In this document: piece by piece, positions 1 through 5,622 of the stretch
Position numbering within the stretch: position 1 is the first letter of the stretch
Layout of the letters: each line of letters starts with the position of its first letter
Origin: JAENZQ01 sp964553505
GTDB lineage: Bacteria; Bacillota; Clostridia; Peptostreptococcales; JAAYPU01
DNA length: 6,513 bases
Direction of reading: 5' to 3'
NCBI GenBank assembly: GCA_964553505.1
Contig: CAZKKX010000144.1
Location: 1-6,513 of the forward strand
Position numbers and translations under genes: made by a program
Notes under the pieces: model-generated
The model's database searches: none
Seen by the model: only the letters and a program-made list of their open reading frames with translations
What the model was told of the DNA's origin: nothing

Positions 1-19
1 TCGAACTTAAAAGGAATCC

Positions 20-50
20 AAAAAAAGAAATGCCATCCGATGGTCTCATT
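20..50 (-). terminator. Probable Rho-independent terminator of the tetR/Cys-rich/YetF operon
   Basis: On the minus strand, 41 nt after the stop codon of the YetF-like gene, AATG-aga-CCAT-CGG-ATGG-CATT can fold into an 8-bp stem with a 3-nt bulge and a 3-nt loop. It is followed by TCTTTTTTT. The T-run and its position after the last gene of a same-strand series suit an intrinsic terminator. The stem is short and only moderately GC-rich, so efficiency may be modest. Confidence 0.45.
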
Positions 51-90
51 ACACTTAACTGAATGATAAGCTTAATCTTACTATATATAA

Positions 91-933
91 TCAAGGTTGC
101 TCATTATATGGACAAGTTGTGATGTTTCCCTGCATATCCATAGAAGCATAAAAAACATCCTTATAGTCGTCGAACCCTTTCTCTTTCAGCTTTTGTAGTA
201 TGTCATCAACTGATTTTTTTAATATCTTGATATTCTTTGTGTCCAATACTCCGTCGAGTATAACAGTTAATGTGAGGTTGCTTAACTCATGTGGAAGATT
301 CATATCAGTTTTTGTAATAATATCGTGTTGTGGCTTTTTTAGAATGGACACATCACCATTAGCTTCTACAATAGCAAAGTCTATTTTTCTGATATCGAAA
401 ATGTCCTTTTCTCTTAATAGCATTAGAATTTCATCTATACTATAATGAATTTTCTTGATATTTTTATAAATCATTTCACCATTTTGAATAACAATAGTCG
501 GATCAAAAGTTATAAGTCTTCTGATTTTTTTACTCTTTATAATAATTTTACTAACCCCTTTCTGGAACACTGAAAGAATAATTACTGCAAAAACAGTAGG
601 CATGTGCTCTATTTGTGGGTCAGCAATATCTGCGCCAACTATTGCACCTATAACAATTATGGAAAGAAAGTCAAATACCGGCAGTTCTCCGATGGGCCTT
701 TTCCCCATTATAAATAAAGTAGAAAACAGTAGTAATACCATAATTGTAATTATTCTAAAAAATACAATCGCATATGTTTCCATCTCTCTCATTCCCTTCA
801 TAGCCCTTTGATATCTTCTTAAATAAGAAGCCTCATCTGCTCTCCGTCGGCAAGTTTCTGTTTTCCGTTTACAGAACCGGATTAAAAAAACTATTACTAA
901 AACTATACCCAAAACAATGAGAAGGAATACCAC
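91..933 (-). CDS. YetF/DUF421 family membrane protein
   Basis: This is a membrane protein of the YetF/DUF421 family, whose biochemical role is not well established. Numbered from the GTG at 933 (280 aa), the family core is clear. Residues 51-75 form a membrane helix followed by MGKRPIGEL (76-84) and FDF (87-89). Two more helices lie at about 90-102 and 111-130. The cytoplasmic domain shows P145, IQNG (149-152), LREKDIFDI (173-181) and FAIVEANGDVSIL (186-198). The start is uncertain. The GTG directly follows an in-frame TAG and has no upstream Shine-Dalgarno, yet the first 44 residues encode a convincing hydrophobic helix (about 2-19) and a basic segment absent from typical members. ATG codons at 801, 792 or 783 (M45, M48, M51) would give the usual family length. 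M51 has AAGGGA 9 nt upstream. The gene begins 25 nt after the cysteine-rich gene and is the last gene of the putative operon. Confidence 0.82.
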   Translation of the reverse strand: MVFLLIVLGIVLVIVFLIRFCKRKTETCRRRADEASYLRRYQRAMKGMREMETYAIVFFRIITIMVLLLFSTLFIMGKRPIGELPVFDFLSIIVIGAIVGADIADPQIEHMPTVFAVIILSVFQKGVSKIIIKSKKIRRLITFDPTIVIQNGEMIYKNIKKIHYSIDEILMLLREKDIFDIRKIDFAIVEANGDVSILKKPQHDIITKTDMNLPHELSNLTLTVILDGVLDTKNIKILKKSVDDILQKLKEKGFDDYKDVFYASMDMQGNITTCPYNEQP

Positions 934-958
934 CTAATTATAAAAATAACTAACTCAA

Positions 959-1429
959 TCACTTTTGTATTGGGACAATGAACCTGTCCCCGTCCCTTGA
1001 AAACATTCTATCCCATTTTGCTACTAAAGCTTGCCCTTTAGGAGTATTCCAATCCTTCTCAATATCAGAATGACATTTTCGTCCCAGCCCTTTGCGAGAA
1101 TGGTGGCAAAACCTACATTCCAATGGCTCATACCCTGTCCCATGAAGATCACAAAGCCCTTTATTAAAGAAAGTGCACCCAAATTGAGAAAACATCTGTA
1201 GTGCAAAATTCATCTCGCAGCCTTTGAATGCAGGAGATAATACCCCAAAAGTAAATTCGGGCGATACTTCCAACATCATACGATTCCCATAGCCTGCACG
1301 AATAGCTCTGGAAGCTTCTTTAACAGTCCACCAGCCAGGACGCATGCAAAAAGAAGTGCAAATCTCACAACTGCAGGGTTCAGAAGGCGGATATTTTTCT
1401 CTAAGGTTTTGTTTCCGTTTTCTTTTCAT
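959..1429 (-). CDS. Conserved cysteine/histidine-rich protein, YkgJ-like metal-binding cluster
   Basis: This is a soluble 156-aa protein of unknown function, apparently of a conserved clostridial type. It has ten cysteines in two groups. The N-terminal group is CSCEICTSFC (C19, C21, C24, C28), followed by RPGWW (30-34). The second group is GCTFFNKGLCDLH...PLECRFCHH...KCH (C85, C93, C105, C108, C119, with H96, H109, H110, H120), and C71 stands alone. The C-x7-C-x-(L/I)-H/Y...P-x-x-C-R-F pattern resembles the YkgJ family of putative Zn/Fe-chelating proteins, so binding of a metal or Fe-S cluster is inferred, not shown. The ATG at 1429 is followed by a basic MKRKRKQ segment, and AGGTAG lies about 11 nt upstream. 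The last residues (about 146-153, DGDRFIVP) are encoded by a copy of the dispersed repeat, so the native C-terminus was probably altered. It lies between tetR (83-nt gap) and the YetF-like gene (25 nt). Confidence 0.8.
   Translation of the reverse strand: MKRKRKQNLREKYPPSEPCSCEICTSFCMRPGWWTVKEASRAIRAGYGNRMMLEVSPEFTFGVLSPAFKGCEMNFALQMFSQFGCTFFNKGLCDLHGTGYEPLECRFCHHSRKGLGRKCHSDIEKDWNTPKGQALVAKWDRMFSRDGDRFIVPIQK
972..995 (+). repeat. Dispersed palindromic repeat, copy 1 (inside a coding region)
   Basis: The core GGGACAATGAACCTGTCCC (972-990) is identical over 19 nt to the core at 4056-4074 and is followed by CGTCCC. The arms GGGACA/TGTCCC pair around a 7-nt loop. On the minus strand it is translated as DGDRFIVP near the end of the cysteine-rich protein. 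This copy lacks the ACAAGGGGACAGG left part seen in the other two copies. Confidence 0.85.
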
Positions 1430-1512
1430 ATGCCCGTCTACCTACTTTCAAGCCTCAGCTCCAATTTCACAATCGCTTTGAAATATCTCGAGACTTTCAT
1501 CACACCAAATCA

Positions 1513-2154
1513 TTATTCTTTCATCAGACTGCAGAAGAAATTCAAGGTCTTGACCATATACTTAACAACCGATTCCATGTCTGCAAGTTCATTTTTTGCC
1601 ATAAAGTATTCTTTTGTCAAAGAAATAGAAACATAATTGTACTGTTCAGCAAATATACGCGCATCAACAGCTCTGATCATTCCATTTGCCGCCATTTTGT
1701 TGATTAACCGCTCATAATATTCTACTGGTTCGTTTACTACATATTTGTAATATATCTCAGCTGCTCTTGGTTTTCGAAATTTTTCATGATCGATAATCAT
1801 TGCGATATTGACAAAGGTATCGCTAACTCTGCTTCCAACATGAAAAACAATATTTTTAAATACTTCTTCTGGCTGCATAATTGTCATCATCTGGTCTAAT
1901 TCGGAATCAGTTGGTCTTGATTTAGGAGCTAATAATATAAATTTTTCAAACAATGCTTCCAATATTATAGCTTTGCTGCTGAAATGATTATACAAAGAAC
2001 TTTCCTTAATACCAGCTCTATTAGCTATTGCCCGTACAGATACGCCATCAAAACCTTGCTGCGCAAATAACTCGGCAGCAATATACAATATACGGTTCAT
2101 TGTTTCAATTCCTCTTTTACGTTTTTGAACATATCGCTTTTCTGAAAAATCCAT
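1513..2154 (-). CDS. TetR/AcrR family transcriptional regulator
   Basis: This 213-aa DNA-binding regulator probably acts as a ligand-responsive repressor. The N-terminal TetR domain spans about residues 17-65: RILYIAAELFAQQGFDGVSV leads into the helix-turn-helix at about 38-57 (VSVRAIANRAGIKESSLYNH), then the typical NHFSSKAIILEALF. The C-terminal ligand and dimer domain (about 75-213) is all-helical in character and carries no motif I can assign to an inducer. The start is firm: ATG at 2154 has GGAGGAGA 7 nt upstream and a TTTACA-17-TATAAT promoter ahead of it. A long inverted repeat next to that promoter suggests autoregulation. The cysteine-rich and YetF-like genes follow on the same strand, so they are the likeliest regulated targets. 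The glycosylase gene is divergent, but its promoter lies about 80 bp from the candidate operator. Confidence 0.95.
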   Translation of the reverse strand: MDFSEKRYVQKRKRGIETMNRILYIAAELFAQQGFDGVSVRAIANRAGIKESSLYNHFSSKAIILEALFEKFILLAPKSRPTDSELDQMMTIMQPEEVFKNIVFHVGSRVSDTFVNIAMIIDHEKFRKPRAAEIYYKYVVNEPVEYYERLINKMAANGMIRAVDARIFAEQYNYVSISLTKEYFMAKNELADMESVVKYMVKTLNFFCSLMKE

Positions 2155-2176
2155 ATTAATTTCTCCTCCAACAAAT

Positions 2177-2205
2177 ATTATACTATCAATCGTTCTATTT
2201 GTAAA
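2177..2205 (-). promoter_or_regulatory. Sigma-A-type promoter of tetR
   Basis: Read on the minus strand, TTTACA (2205-2200, 5 of 6 matches to TTGACA) is separated by exactly 17 nt from TATAAT (2182-2177, perfect -10). The tetR ribosome binding site GGAGGAGA (2169-2162) and ATG (2154) follow. This is the clearest promoter in the window. Confidence 0.75.
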
Positions 2206-2208
2206 TAT

Positions 2209-2232
2209 ATAAACTAATAACTGTTAGTTTAT
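2209..2232. promoter_or_regulatory. Inverted repeat, candidate TetR operator
   Basis: Perfect 9-bp arms, ATAAACTAA and TTAGTTTAT, are separated by 6 bp (TAACTG), giving a 24-bp two-fold symmetric site. It starts 3 bp upstream of the tetR -35 hexamer, within reach of RNA polymerase. Size and symmetry suit a TetR-family dimer or pair of dimers. Binding by the adjacent regulator is inferred from position. Confidence 0.55.
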
Positions 2233-2307
2233 TGTTATAACCTCTCCTTCAACTATTGCGAAAAATACTACTCCGATAAAGCTTATATGATTTATTAATT
2301 ATATTTC

Positions 2308-2348
2308 TGATATAATAAGTGCATAAAGCATTTAAGTTATGAAAAGGA
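2308..2348 (+). promoter_or_regulatory. Extended -10 promoter and RBS of the glycosylase gene
   Basis: TGATATAAT (2308-2316) is a perfect TGnTATAAT extended -10 element, and no convincing -35 lies 17 nt upstream. The ribosome binding site AAAAGGA follows at about 2342-2348, ahead of the ATG at 2355. The implied 5' leader is short, about 30 nt. Confidence 0.5.
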
Positions 2349-2354
2349 ATATAT

Positions 2355-2972
2355 ATGATTTTTGAATATGGACAGAAGGAAATAGAATATTTGAAGAAAA
2401 AGGATAAGAAACTTGGTGCAGCTATAGAACAAATCGGTATGATACAACGAAAAATTATACCATGTCCTTTTGATGCGTTGATTTCCAGCGTTGTAGGACA
2501 GCAGATTTCAAGCAAAGCTGCTGATACGGTTTGGAAAAGAATTATTATGCTTATTGAGGATATAACGCCCGAAAGAATTGGGCAAGTCAGTATTAATGAT
2601 ATACAAAGCTGTGGAATTTCTTTTAGAAAAGCAGGATATATAAAGGAAATAGCAGAAGCTGCGCTTAATAAAACCGTTGATTTTGACAACCTTCATAAGC
2701 TGACAGATCAAGAGATTATTAATAAGCTTTCTGCTCTACATGGAGTAGGGATATGGACTGCTGAAATGCTTCTCATCTTTTCACTGCAAAGACCAGATGT
2801 TGTAAGTTTCAAGGATTTGGCCATAAGACGAGGTATGATGAATTTGTATGGTCATAAAGAGCTTTCTAAGGATAAGTTTGAAAGCTATCGGAATAGATAC
2901 TCCCCGTATGGGTCGGTGGCATCACTGTATTTATGGGAACTGTCACACAAGAACCCCAAGAAAGGGGATTAA
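2355..2972 (+). CDS. DNA-3-methyladenine glycosylase II (AlkA-type, HhH-GPD)
   Basis: This base-excision repair enzyme removes alkylated bases such as 3-methyladenine from DNA by cutting the N-glycosidic bond. The 205-aa protein is a short AlkA form, the HhH-GPD core without the N-terminal domain of E. coli AlkA. VGQQIS (47-52) is the conserved early helix. The helix-hairpin-helix with its GVG turn is at about 127-140 (ALHGVGIWTAEMLL), and W134 matches the WTA position of AlkA. PDVVSFKDLAIRRG (147-160) holds the catalytic aspartate, most likely D154. RYSPYGSVASLYLW (181-194) is the conserved C-terminal motif. No Fe-S cysteine cluster is present, which argues against an EndoIII/MutY type. The ATG at 2355 is supported by AAGGA 6-7 nt upstream. 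It is followed after 23 nt by the threonine aldolase gene, probably on one transcript. Confidence 0.92.
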   Translation: MIFEYGQKEIEYLKKKDKKLGAAIEQIGMIQRKIIPCPFDALISSVVGQQISSKAADTVWKRIIMLIEDITPERIGQVSINDIQSCGISFRKAGYIKEIAEAALNKTVDFDNLHKLTDQEIINKLSALHGVGIWTAEMLLIFSLQRPDVVSFKDLAIRRGMMNLYGHKELSKDKFESYRNRYSPYGSVASLYLWELSHKNPKKGD

Positions 2973-2995
2973 TATTTGAAAGGAGACTTTTGAAA

Positions 2996-4021
2996 ATGTG
3001 GATTGACTTAAGAAGTGATACTGTTACACAGCCTACAGAGGCTATGCGTCATGCAATGGCCAATGCTGAGGTAGGTGATGATGTATATGGTGATGACCCT
3101 ACCGTGAATCGATTGGAAAAAATCGCAAGTGAGGTATTTGGAAAAGAAGCTGCGCTTTTTGTCCCATCGGGTACTTTTGGAAATCAATTGGCTATTATGT
3201 CTCATACTCAAAGAGGGGATGAGATACTGGTAGGTGAAGCATGTCATATCCTCATGCACGAAGTTGGTAGCGCTGCCGTATTGTCCGCTGTCCAAACACG
3301 CATCTTCCCAACTGTTTTAGGGCATGCAGATGTTGATAAACTGGAAGGGATGGTCCGTGGTGACGATATCCATTTCCCTAATACCGGACTTATCTGTATG
3401 GAAAATGCGCATTCATGCGGAGCTGTTGTTTCTATAGAAAACATGAAAGCCGTATACAATCTTTCAAAATACAAAGGCATTCCTGTTCATCTTGATGGTG
3501 CACGCATATTTAATGCAGCGATTGCCCTTGAATCAGATGTAAAGGAATTAGCCGCTTATGCGGACTCAGTGAACGTATGCCTTTCCAAAGGTTTATGTGC
3601 ACCGGTCGGATCGATCCTGCTGGGCACCAGTGCCTTTATCAGTAAAGCCCGTAAAAACAGAAAATTGATGGGCGGCGGACTTCGGCAAGCCGGAATCCTT
3701 GCAGCCGCCGGAATCATTGCATTGACAGAAATGCCATCAAGACTATATGAAGATCACAAAAATGCAAGTTATCTGGCAGATAAGCTTGAAGAAATCAAGT
3801 CATGTTATGTTATTCGTAATCGGCTGGATATAAATATGGTATTTTTTACCCTGTCTGAAGCTGTTATCAGCGAGTCGACACTCATTGAAGGGCTAATGAA
3901 AGAAAATATCAAAATAAACGGTATGGAAGATGGTGAGTATCGCTTTGTTATGAACTATGGCGTATCTGATAAGGACATAGACAAAGTTGTACAAACTATG
4001 AAAAATCTAATTACTTCTTGA
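2996..4021 (+). CDS. ltaE: Low-specificity L-threonine aldolase (PLP-dependent)
   Basis: This cytoplasmic fold-type I PLP enzyme splits L-threonine or L-allo-threonine into glycine and acetaldehyde. The ATG at 2996 (341 aa) is chosen because AAAGGAG lies 10 nt upstream and the family N-terminus MWIDLRSDTVTQPT begins there. The frame stays open 21 codons further, but that overlaps the glycosylase gene and lacks family sequence. Markers are VGDDVYGDDPTVNRLE (26-41), SGTFGNQLA (58-66), H84 and H88 in the active-site helix region, HLDGAR (165-170; D167 contacts the PLP ring nitrogen), LSKGLCAPVGS (196-206; K198 forms the Schiff base), MGGGLRQAG (225-233) and YRFVMNYGV (315-323). Many homologues have RxVTH at that last site, so asparagine replaces the usual histidine here. 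Its stop lies 1 nt before a repeat copy whose hairpin may end the transcript. Confidence 0.94.
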   Translation: MWIDLRSDTVTQPTEAMRHAMANAEVGDDVYGDDPTVNRLEKIASEVFGKEAALFVPSGTFGNQLAIMSHTQRGDEILVGEACHILMHEVGSAAVLSAVQTRIFPTVLGHADVDKLEGMVRGDDIHFPNTGLICMENAHSCGAVVSIENMKAVYNLSKYKGIPVHLDGARIFNAAIALESDVKELAAYADSVNVCLSKGLCAPVGSILLGTSAFISKARKNRKLMGGGLRQAGILAAAGIIALTEMPSRLYEDHKNASYLADKLEEIKSCYVIRNRLDINMVFFTLSEAVISESTLIEGLMKENIKINGMEDGEYRFVMNYGVSDKDIDKVVQTMKNLITS

Positions 4022-4022
4022 G

Positions 4023-4074
4023 TCAAAGGACAAGGGGGAGAAGGACAAGGGGACAGGGACAATGAACCTGTCCC
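4023..4074 (+). repeat. Dispersed palindromic repeat, copy 2 (intergenic, most complete)
   Basis: The element fills the gap between two convergent genes, starting 1 nt after the threonine aldolase stop and ending at the stop codon of the 74-aa gene. Its left part is a tandem of two similar units, AAGGACAAGGGGG and AAGGACAAGGGGA, followed by the core GGGACAATGAACCTGTCCC (4056-4074, identical to copy 1). ACAAGGGGACAGGGACAA (4045-4062) is identical to the end of the window at 6496-6513. Confidence 0.88.
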
Positions 4075-4076
4075 TT
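4048..4076. terminator. Hairpin in repeat copy 2, possible bidirectional terminator
   Basis: AGGGGACAGG (4048-4057) pairs with CCTGTCCCTT (4067-4076), giving a 10-bp stem with one G-U pair and a 9-nt loop (GACAATGAA). On the plus strand ATTTATC follows, a weak T-rich tail. On the minus strand no T-run follows. Its position between convergent genes makes a transcription-end role plausible for the aldolase transcript. For the minus-strand genes it is only an RNA 3'-end hairpin at best. Confidence 0.4.
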
Positions 4077-4299
4077 ATTTATCAACGCCCTTTATCTTCG
4101 ACAGACCACTAAGTATTCCGATAATTATATACACCATTTCATATACTATAAGTTCATTTACAGATAACTCCACACCTAAAATGAAGGTGAATATAGCTGA
4201 CACGAGTAGAGTTAATACAACCGAAAATATAATCGAATATCCTATCAAAAATTTTACTTTACCATACTTAATTAATTGTTCTCTATAAAAATCTTTCAT
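4075..4299 (-). CDS. Small hypothetical two-helix membrane protein
   Basis: This 74-aa protein has no family I can name. A short charged N-terminus (MKDFYREQLIKYGKVK, 1-16) precedes two membrane helices at about 17-41 (FLIGYSIIFSVVLTLLVSAIF...) and 48-64 (ELIVYEMVYIIIGILSG). A basic tail SKIKGVDK follows. The charge pattern suggests both ends are cytoplasmic. Upstream of the ATG at 4299 lie GGGGAG and GAGG, the latter about 6 nt away, supporting translation. A weak promoter-like TTGACG lies upstream at 4369-4364, without a good -10. The TAA stop abuts repeat copy 2. It is the last gene of the AT-rich minus-strand cluster. Confidence 0.65.
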   Translation of the reverse strand: MKDFYREQLIKYGKVKFLIGYSIIFSVVLTLLVSAIFTFILGVELSVNELIVYEMVYIIIGILSGLSKIKGVDK

Positions 4300-4390
4300 G
4301 TATCCTCACTCCCCTTTTGAATTAATTGCAACTAACGTCTATCATTTATAACGCATCTAAACACGTCAAAGGAATACTCTTTGCGGAGTT

Positions 4391-4567
4391 TTACTCCCAG
4401 TGTGGCGCTGATGTTTTTAAAATAAAATTTTGATACATTTCAACTGAAGTTGCGATTACTATGCCATCTTGATTTATATCAGTCGCAAACGGCATTTTTA
4501 ATATAATCCACACACCTATAAGAGTAGTAGCCAAGATCACTATGATAGTCTTAATAATTTTTTTCAT
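4391..4567 (-). CDS. Small hypothetical single-pass membrane/secreted protein (58 aa)
   Basis: A short ORF begins at ATG 4567 (MKKIIKTIIVILATTLIGVW...) and ends with TAA at 4391. Residues 1-6 are basic and 7-23 form one hydrophobic helix, an N-terminal signal-anchor or uncleaved signal. No lipobox cysteine is present. The outer part, about 35 residues, contains DINQDGIVIATSVEMYQ (30-46), whose D-x-N-x-D-G matches the first half of an EF-hand-like calcium loop, but the glutamate at loop position 12 is missing. A purine-rich GAGGGGGAAGG lies directly before the ATG, a good ribosome binding site. No homologue is recognised. The function is unknown, and it could be a shortened relic of a longer exported protein. 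Confidence 0.55.
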   Translation of the reverse strand: MKKIIKTIIVILATTLIGVWIILKMPFATDINQDGIVIATSVEMYQNFILKTSAPHWE

Positions 4568-4670
4568 CCTTCCCCCTCATCAAATACAAAAAAACTTTAC
4601 TGCACATTATCATTTGTCCTTTGTTATACATTTTCCTTTGATTGGAAAAATTCAGGCTTATCCCCGTACC

Positions 4671-5009
4671 CTACAAGAATAAGTCTAATATTATCCAAAC
4701 TGATAAAGCCGCACTACCACTCAAAATACTTAAGATATAAACTTTTGACTCCTTTTCATATTTCCATTCTATAAAAGCACGAAAACCGAATAATACAGCA
4801 AGAAATATTGGAAAAAAATATCGCCTTAATTCAATATTAGAAAAAATAATTATTATTAAAGCTATAATAAGTGCTACTTCTGACCATTTATGGAACTCAT
4901 TAACATGCTTATACAATCCCTTTTTCTTTTGAATGTTAAACTTGTTAATCATGATTTTTTCTAAAACTATTATAGATATTATAAATGCAATTAGAGTTAT
5001 AAATATCAC
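4671..5009 (-). CDS. DUF4181 domain-containing membrane protein
   Basis: This 112-aa integral membrane protein has the features of the DUF4181 family, whose function is unknown. The start is set at GTG 5009, because AAGGAG (5021-5016) lies 6 nt upstream and the protein then opens in its first membrane helix. A TTG at 5060 would extend the frame by 17 polar residues with no ribosome binding site. Helices are at about 2-18, 44-58, 64-79 and 92-112. The family signature is RAFIEWKYEKESKVYILS (77-94), a conserved arginine and acidic/aromatic stretch followed by the last helix. KKKGLYKHVNEFHKW (28-42) is the other conserved segment. It follows the nitroreductase-GNAT gene on the same strand. Confidence 0.75.
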   Translation of the reverse strand: MIFITLIAFIISIIVLEKIMINKFNIQKKKGLYKHVNEFHKWSEVALIIALIIIIFSNIELRRYFFPIFLAVLFGFRAFIEWKYEKESKVYILSILSGSAALSVWIILDLFL

Positions 5010-5015
5010 TTGATT

Positions 5016-5021
5016 CTCCTT
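5016..5021 (-). promoter_or_regulatory. Ribosome binding site that fixes the DUF4181 start
   Basis: AAGGAG on the minus strand is 6 nt from GTG 5009. It decides for the GTG over the upstream in-frame TTG at 5060. Confidence 0.65.
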
Positions 5022-5044
5022 TCCAAGATTGAGTTGTTTTTTAT

Positions 5045-5167
5045 CTATTCCTTGTACCAAAGATATTCTCTATTTTCATATGCTATTTTGTGTTTATAAT
5101 GTTCCTGAGGATTTAAGAATGTCATGAGCCTTAACCAGACTTGGGTTGACGAATTTGGATGAAGCAT
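5045..5167 (-). CDS. Possible 40-aa small ORF or gene remnant
   Basis: Between the fusion gene and the DUF4181 gene, an open frame from ATG 5167 to TAG 5045 encodes MLHPNSSTQVWLRLMTFLNP followed by QEHYKHKIAYENREYLWYKE. The residue mix, rich in aromatic and charged residues, looks like protein rather than random AT-rich translation. The ATG is 11 nt after the stop of the fusion gene, so coupled translation is possible. No clear Shine-Dalgarno is present: GAGGA is about 15 nt upstream. It may be the C-terminal remnant of a decayed gene. No family is recognised. Confidence 0.25.
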   Translation of the reverse strand: MLHPNSSTQVWLRLMTFLNPQEHYKHKIAYENREYLWYKE

Positions 5168-5178
5168 TTGAATGATCG

Positions 5179-5622
5179 CTATTCCTCAAGTTTCATTATT
5201 ATTGTATCAATACCAGCAGGATTTTTCCCACCATCTTTAAAATCTTTAAAGCCAAATCGCATATACATCTTTCTTGCAGCTTCACCTGCTTTCACACCTG
5301 GAGAAAAAGTTTGTACAAATATAGGCTTACTATTATCTAAACTGTCGAGTGCTACTTCTACCAATTGATAACCATATCCTTTTCCTCTGCATCTTTCTCT
5401 TACTGCTAACCAAGATACTTCATTACAAACTTTATTAATTGCAACTATCCCTTCAAGATCATTATTATTGTTTACAACACAAAAAGATGATGAATTTGAT
5501 ATGCAGTCTATTATTCCTTTTTTAAAATCTTCACTTTCCACCATTTTCCCAAATAATGGTTCAACTTCTCTAGCTAAATCTAACCATTCATTTAGATCCT
5601 TATCTGTTACAAGTCTAATCAT
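5179..5622 (-). CDS. Possible internally initiated GNAT acetyltransferase (147 aa)
   Basis: Within the fusion gene and in the same frame, ATG 5622 begins a full-length GNAT protein (MIRLVTDKDLNEWLDLAREV...). GAGGGAG lies 5 nt upstream. Its length and N-terminus match stand-alone GNAT proteins. A free acetyltransferase may therefore be made in addition to, or instead of, the fused form. It transfers an acetyl group from acetyl-CoA to an unknown amine. This is an alternative product of the fusion ORF, not a separate locus. Confidence 0.45.
   Translation of the reverse strand: MIRLVTDKDLNEWLDLAREVEPLFGKMVESEDFKKGIIDCISNSSSFCVVNNNNDLEGIVAINKVCNEVSWLAVRERCRGKGYGYQLVEVALDSLDNSKPIFVQTFSPGVKAGEAARKMYMRFGFKDFKDGGKNPAGIDTIIMKLEE

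Noticed and set aside
33..43. Short palindrome CCATCCGATGG as a separate regulatory site
   Set aside because: It is better explained as the top of the terminator hairpin with its T-run on the minus strand.
1438..1500. A 20-aa minus-strand ORF (MKVSRYFKAIVKLELRLESR) between tetR and the cysteine-rich gene
   Set aside because: Too short, no ribosome binding site, and no recognisable family. The gap is only 83 nt and the ORF overlaps the leader of the next gene.
2249..2711. Minus-strand frames opposite the glycosylase gene
   Set aside because: They are antisense to a gene with clear HhH-GPD motifs and have no motifs or starts of their own.
2933..2995. The 21-codon upstream extension of the threonine aldolase frame
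   Set aside because: It overlaps the glycosylase gene, has no ribosome binding site and no family sequence. AAAGGAG sits at the right distance from ATG 2996.
4631..4649. Inverted repeat TTTTCC/GGAAAA downstream of the DUF4181 gene
   Set aside because: Only six AT-rich pairs and no T-run on the minus strand, too weak to call a terminator or operator.
5010..5060. TTG 5060 as start of the DUF4181 gene
   Set aside because: No ribosome binding site, and the added residues are polar. AAGGAG lies 6 nt before the GTG at 5009.
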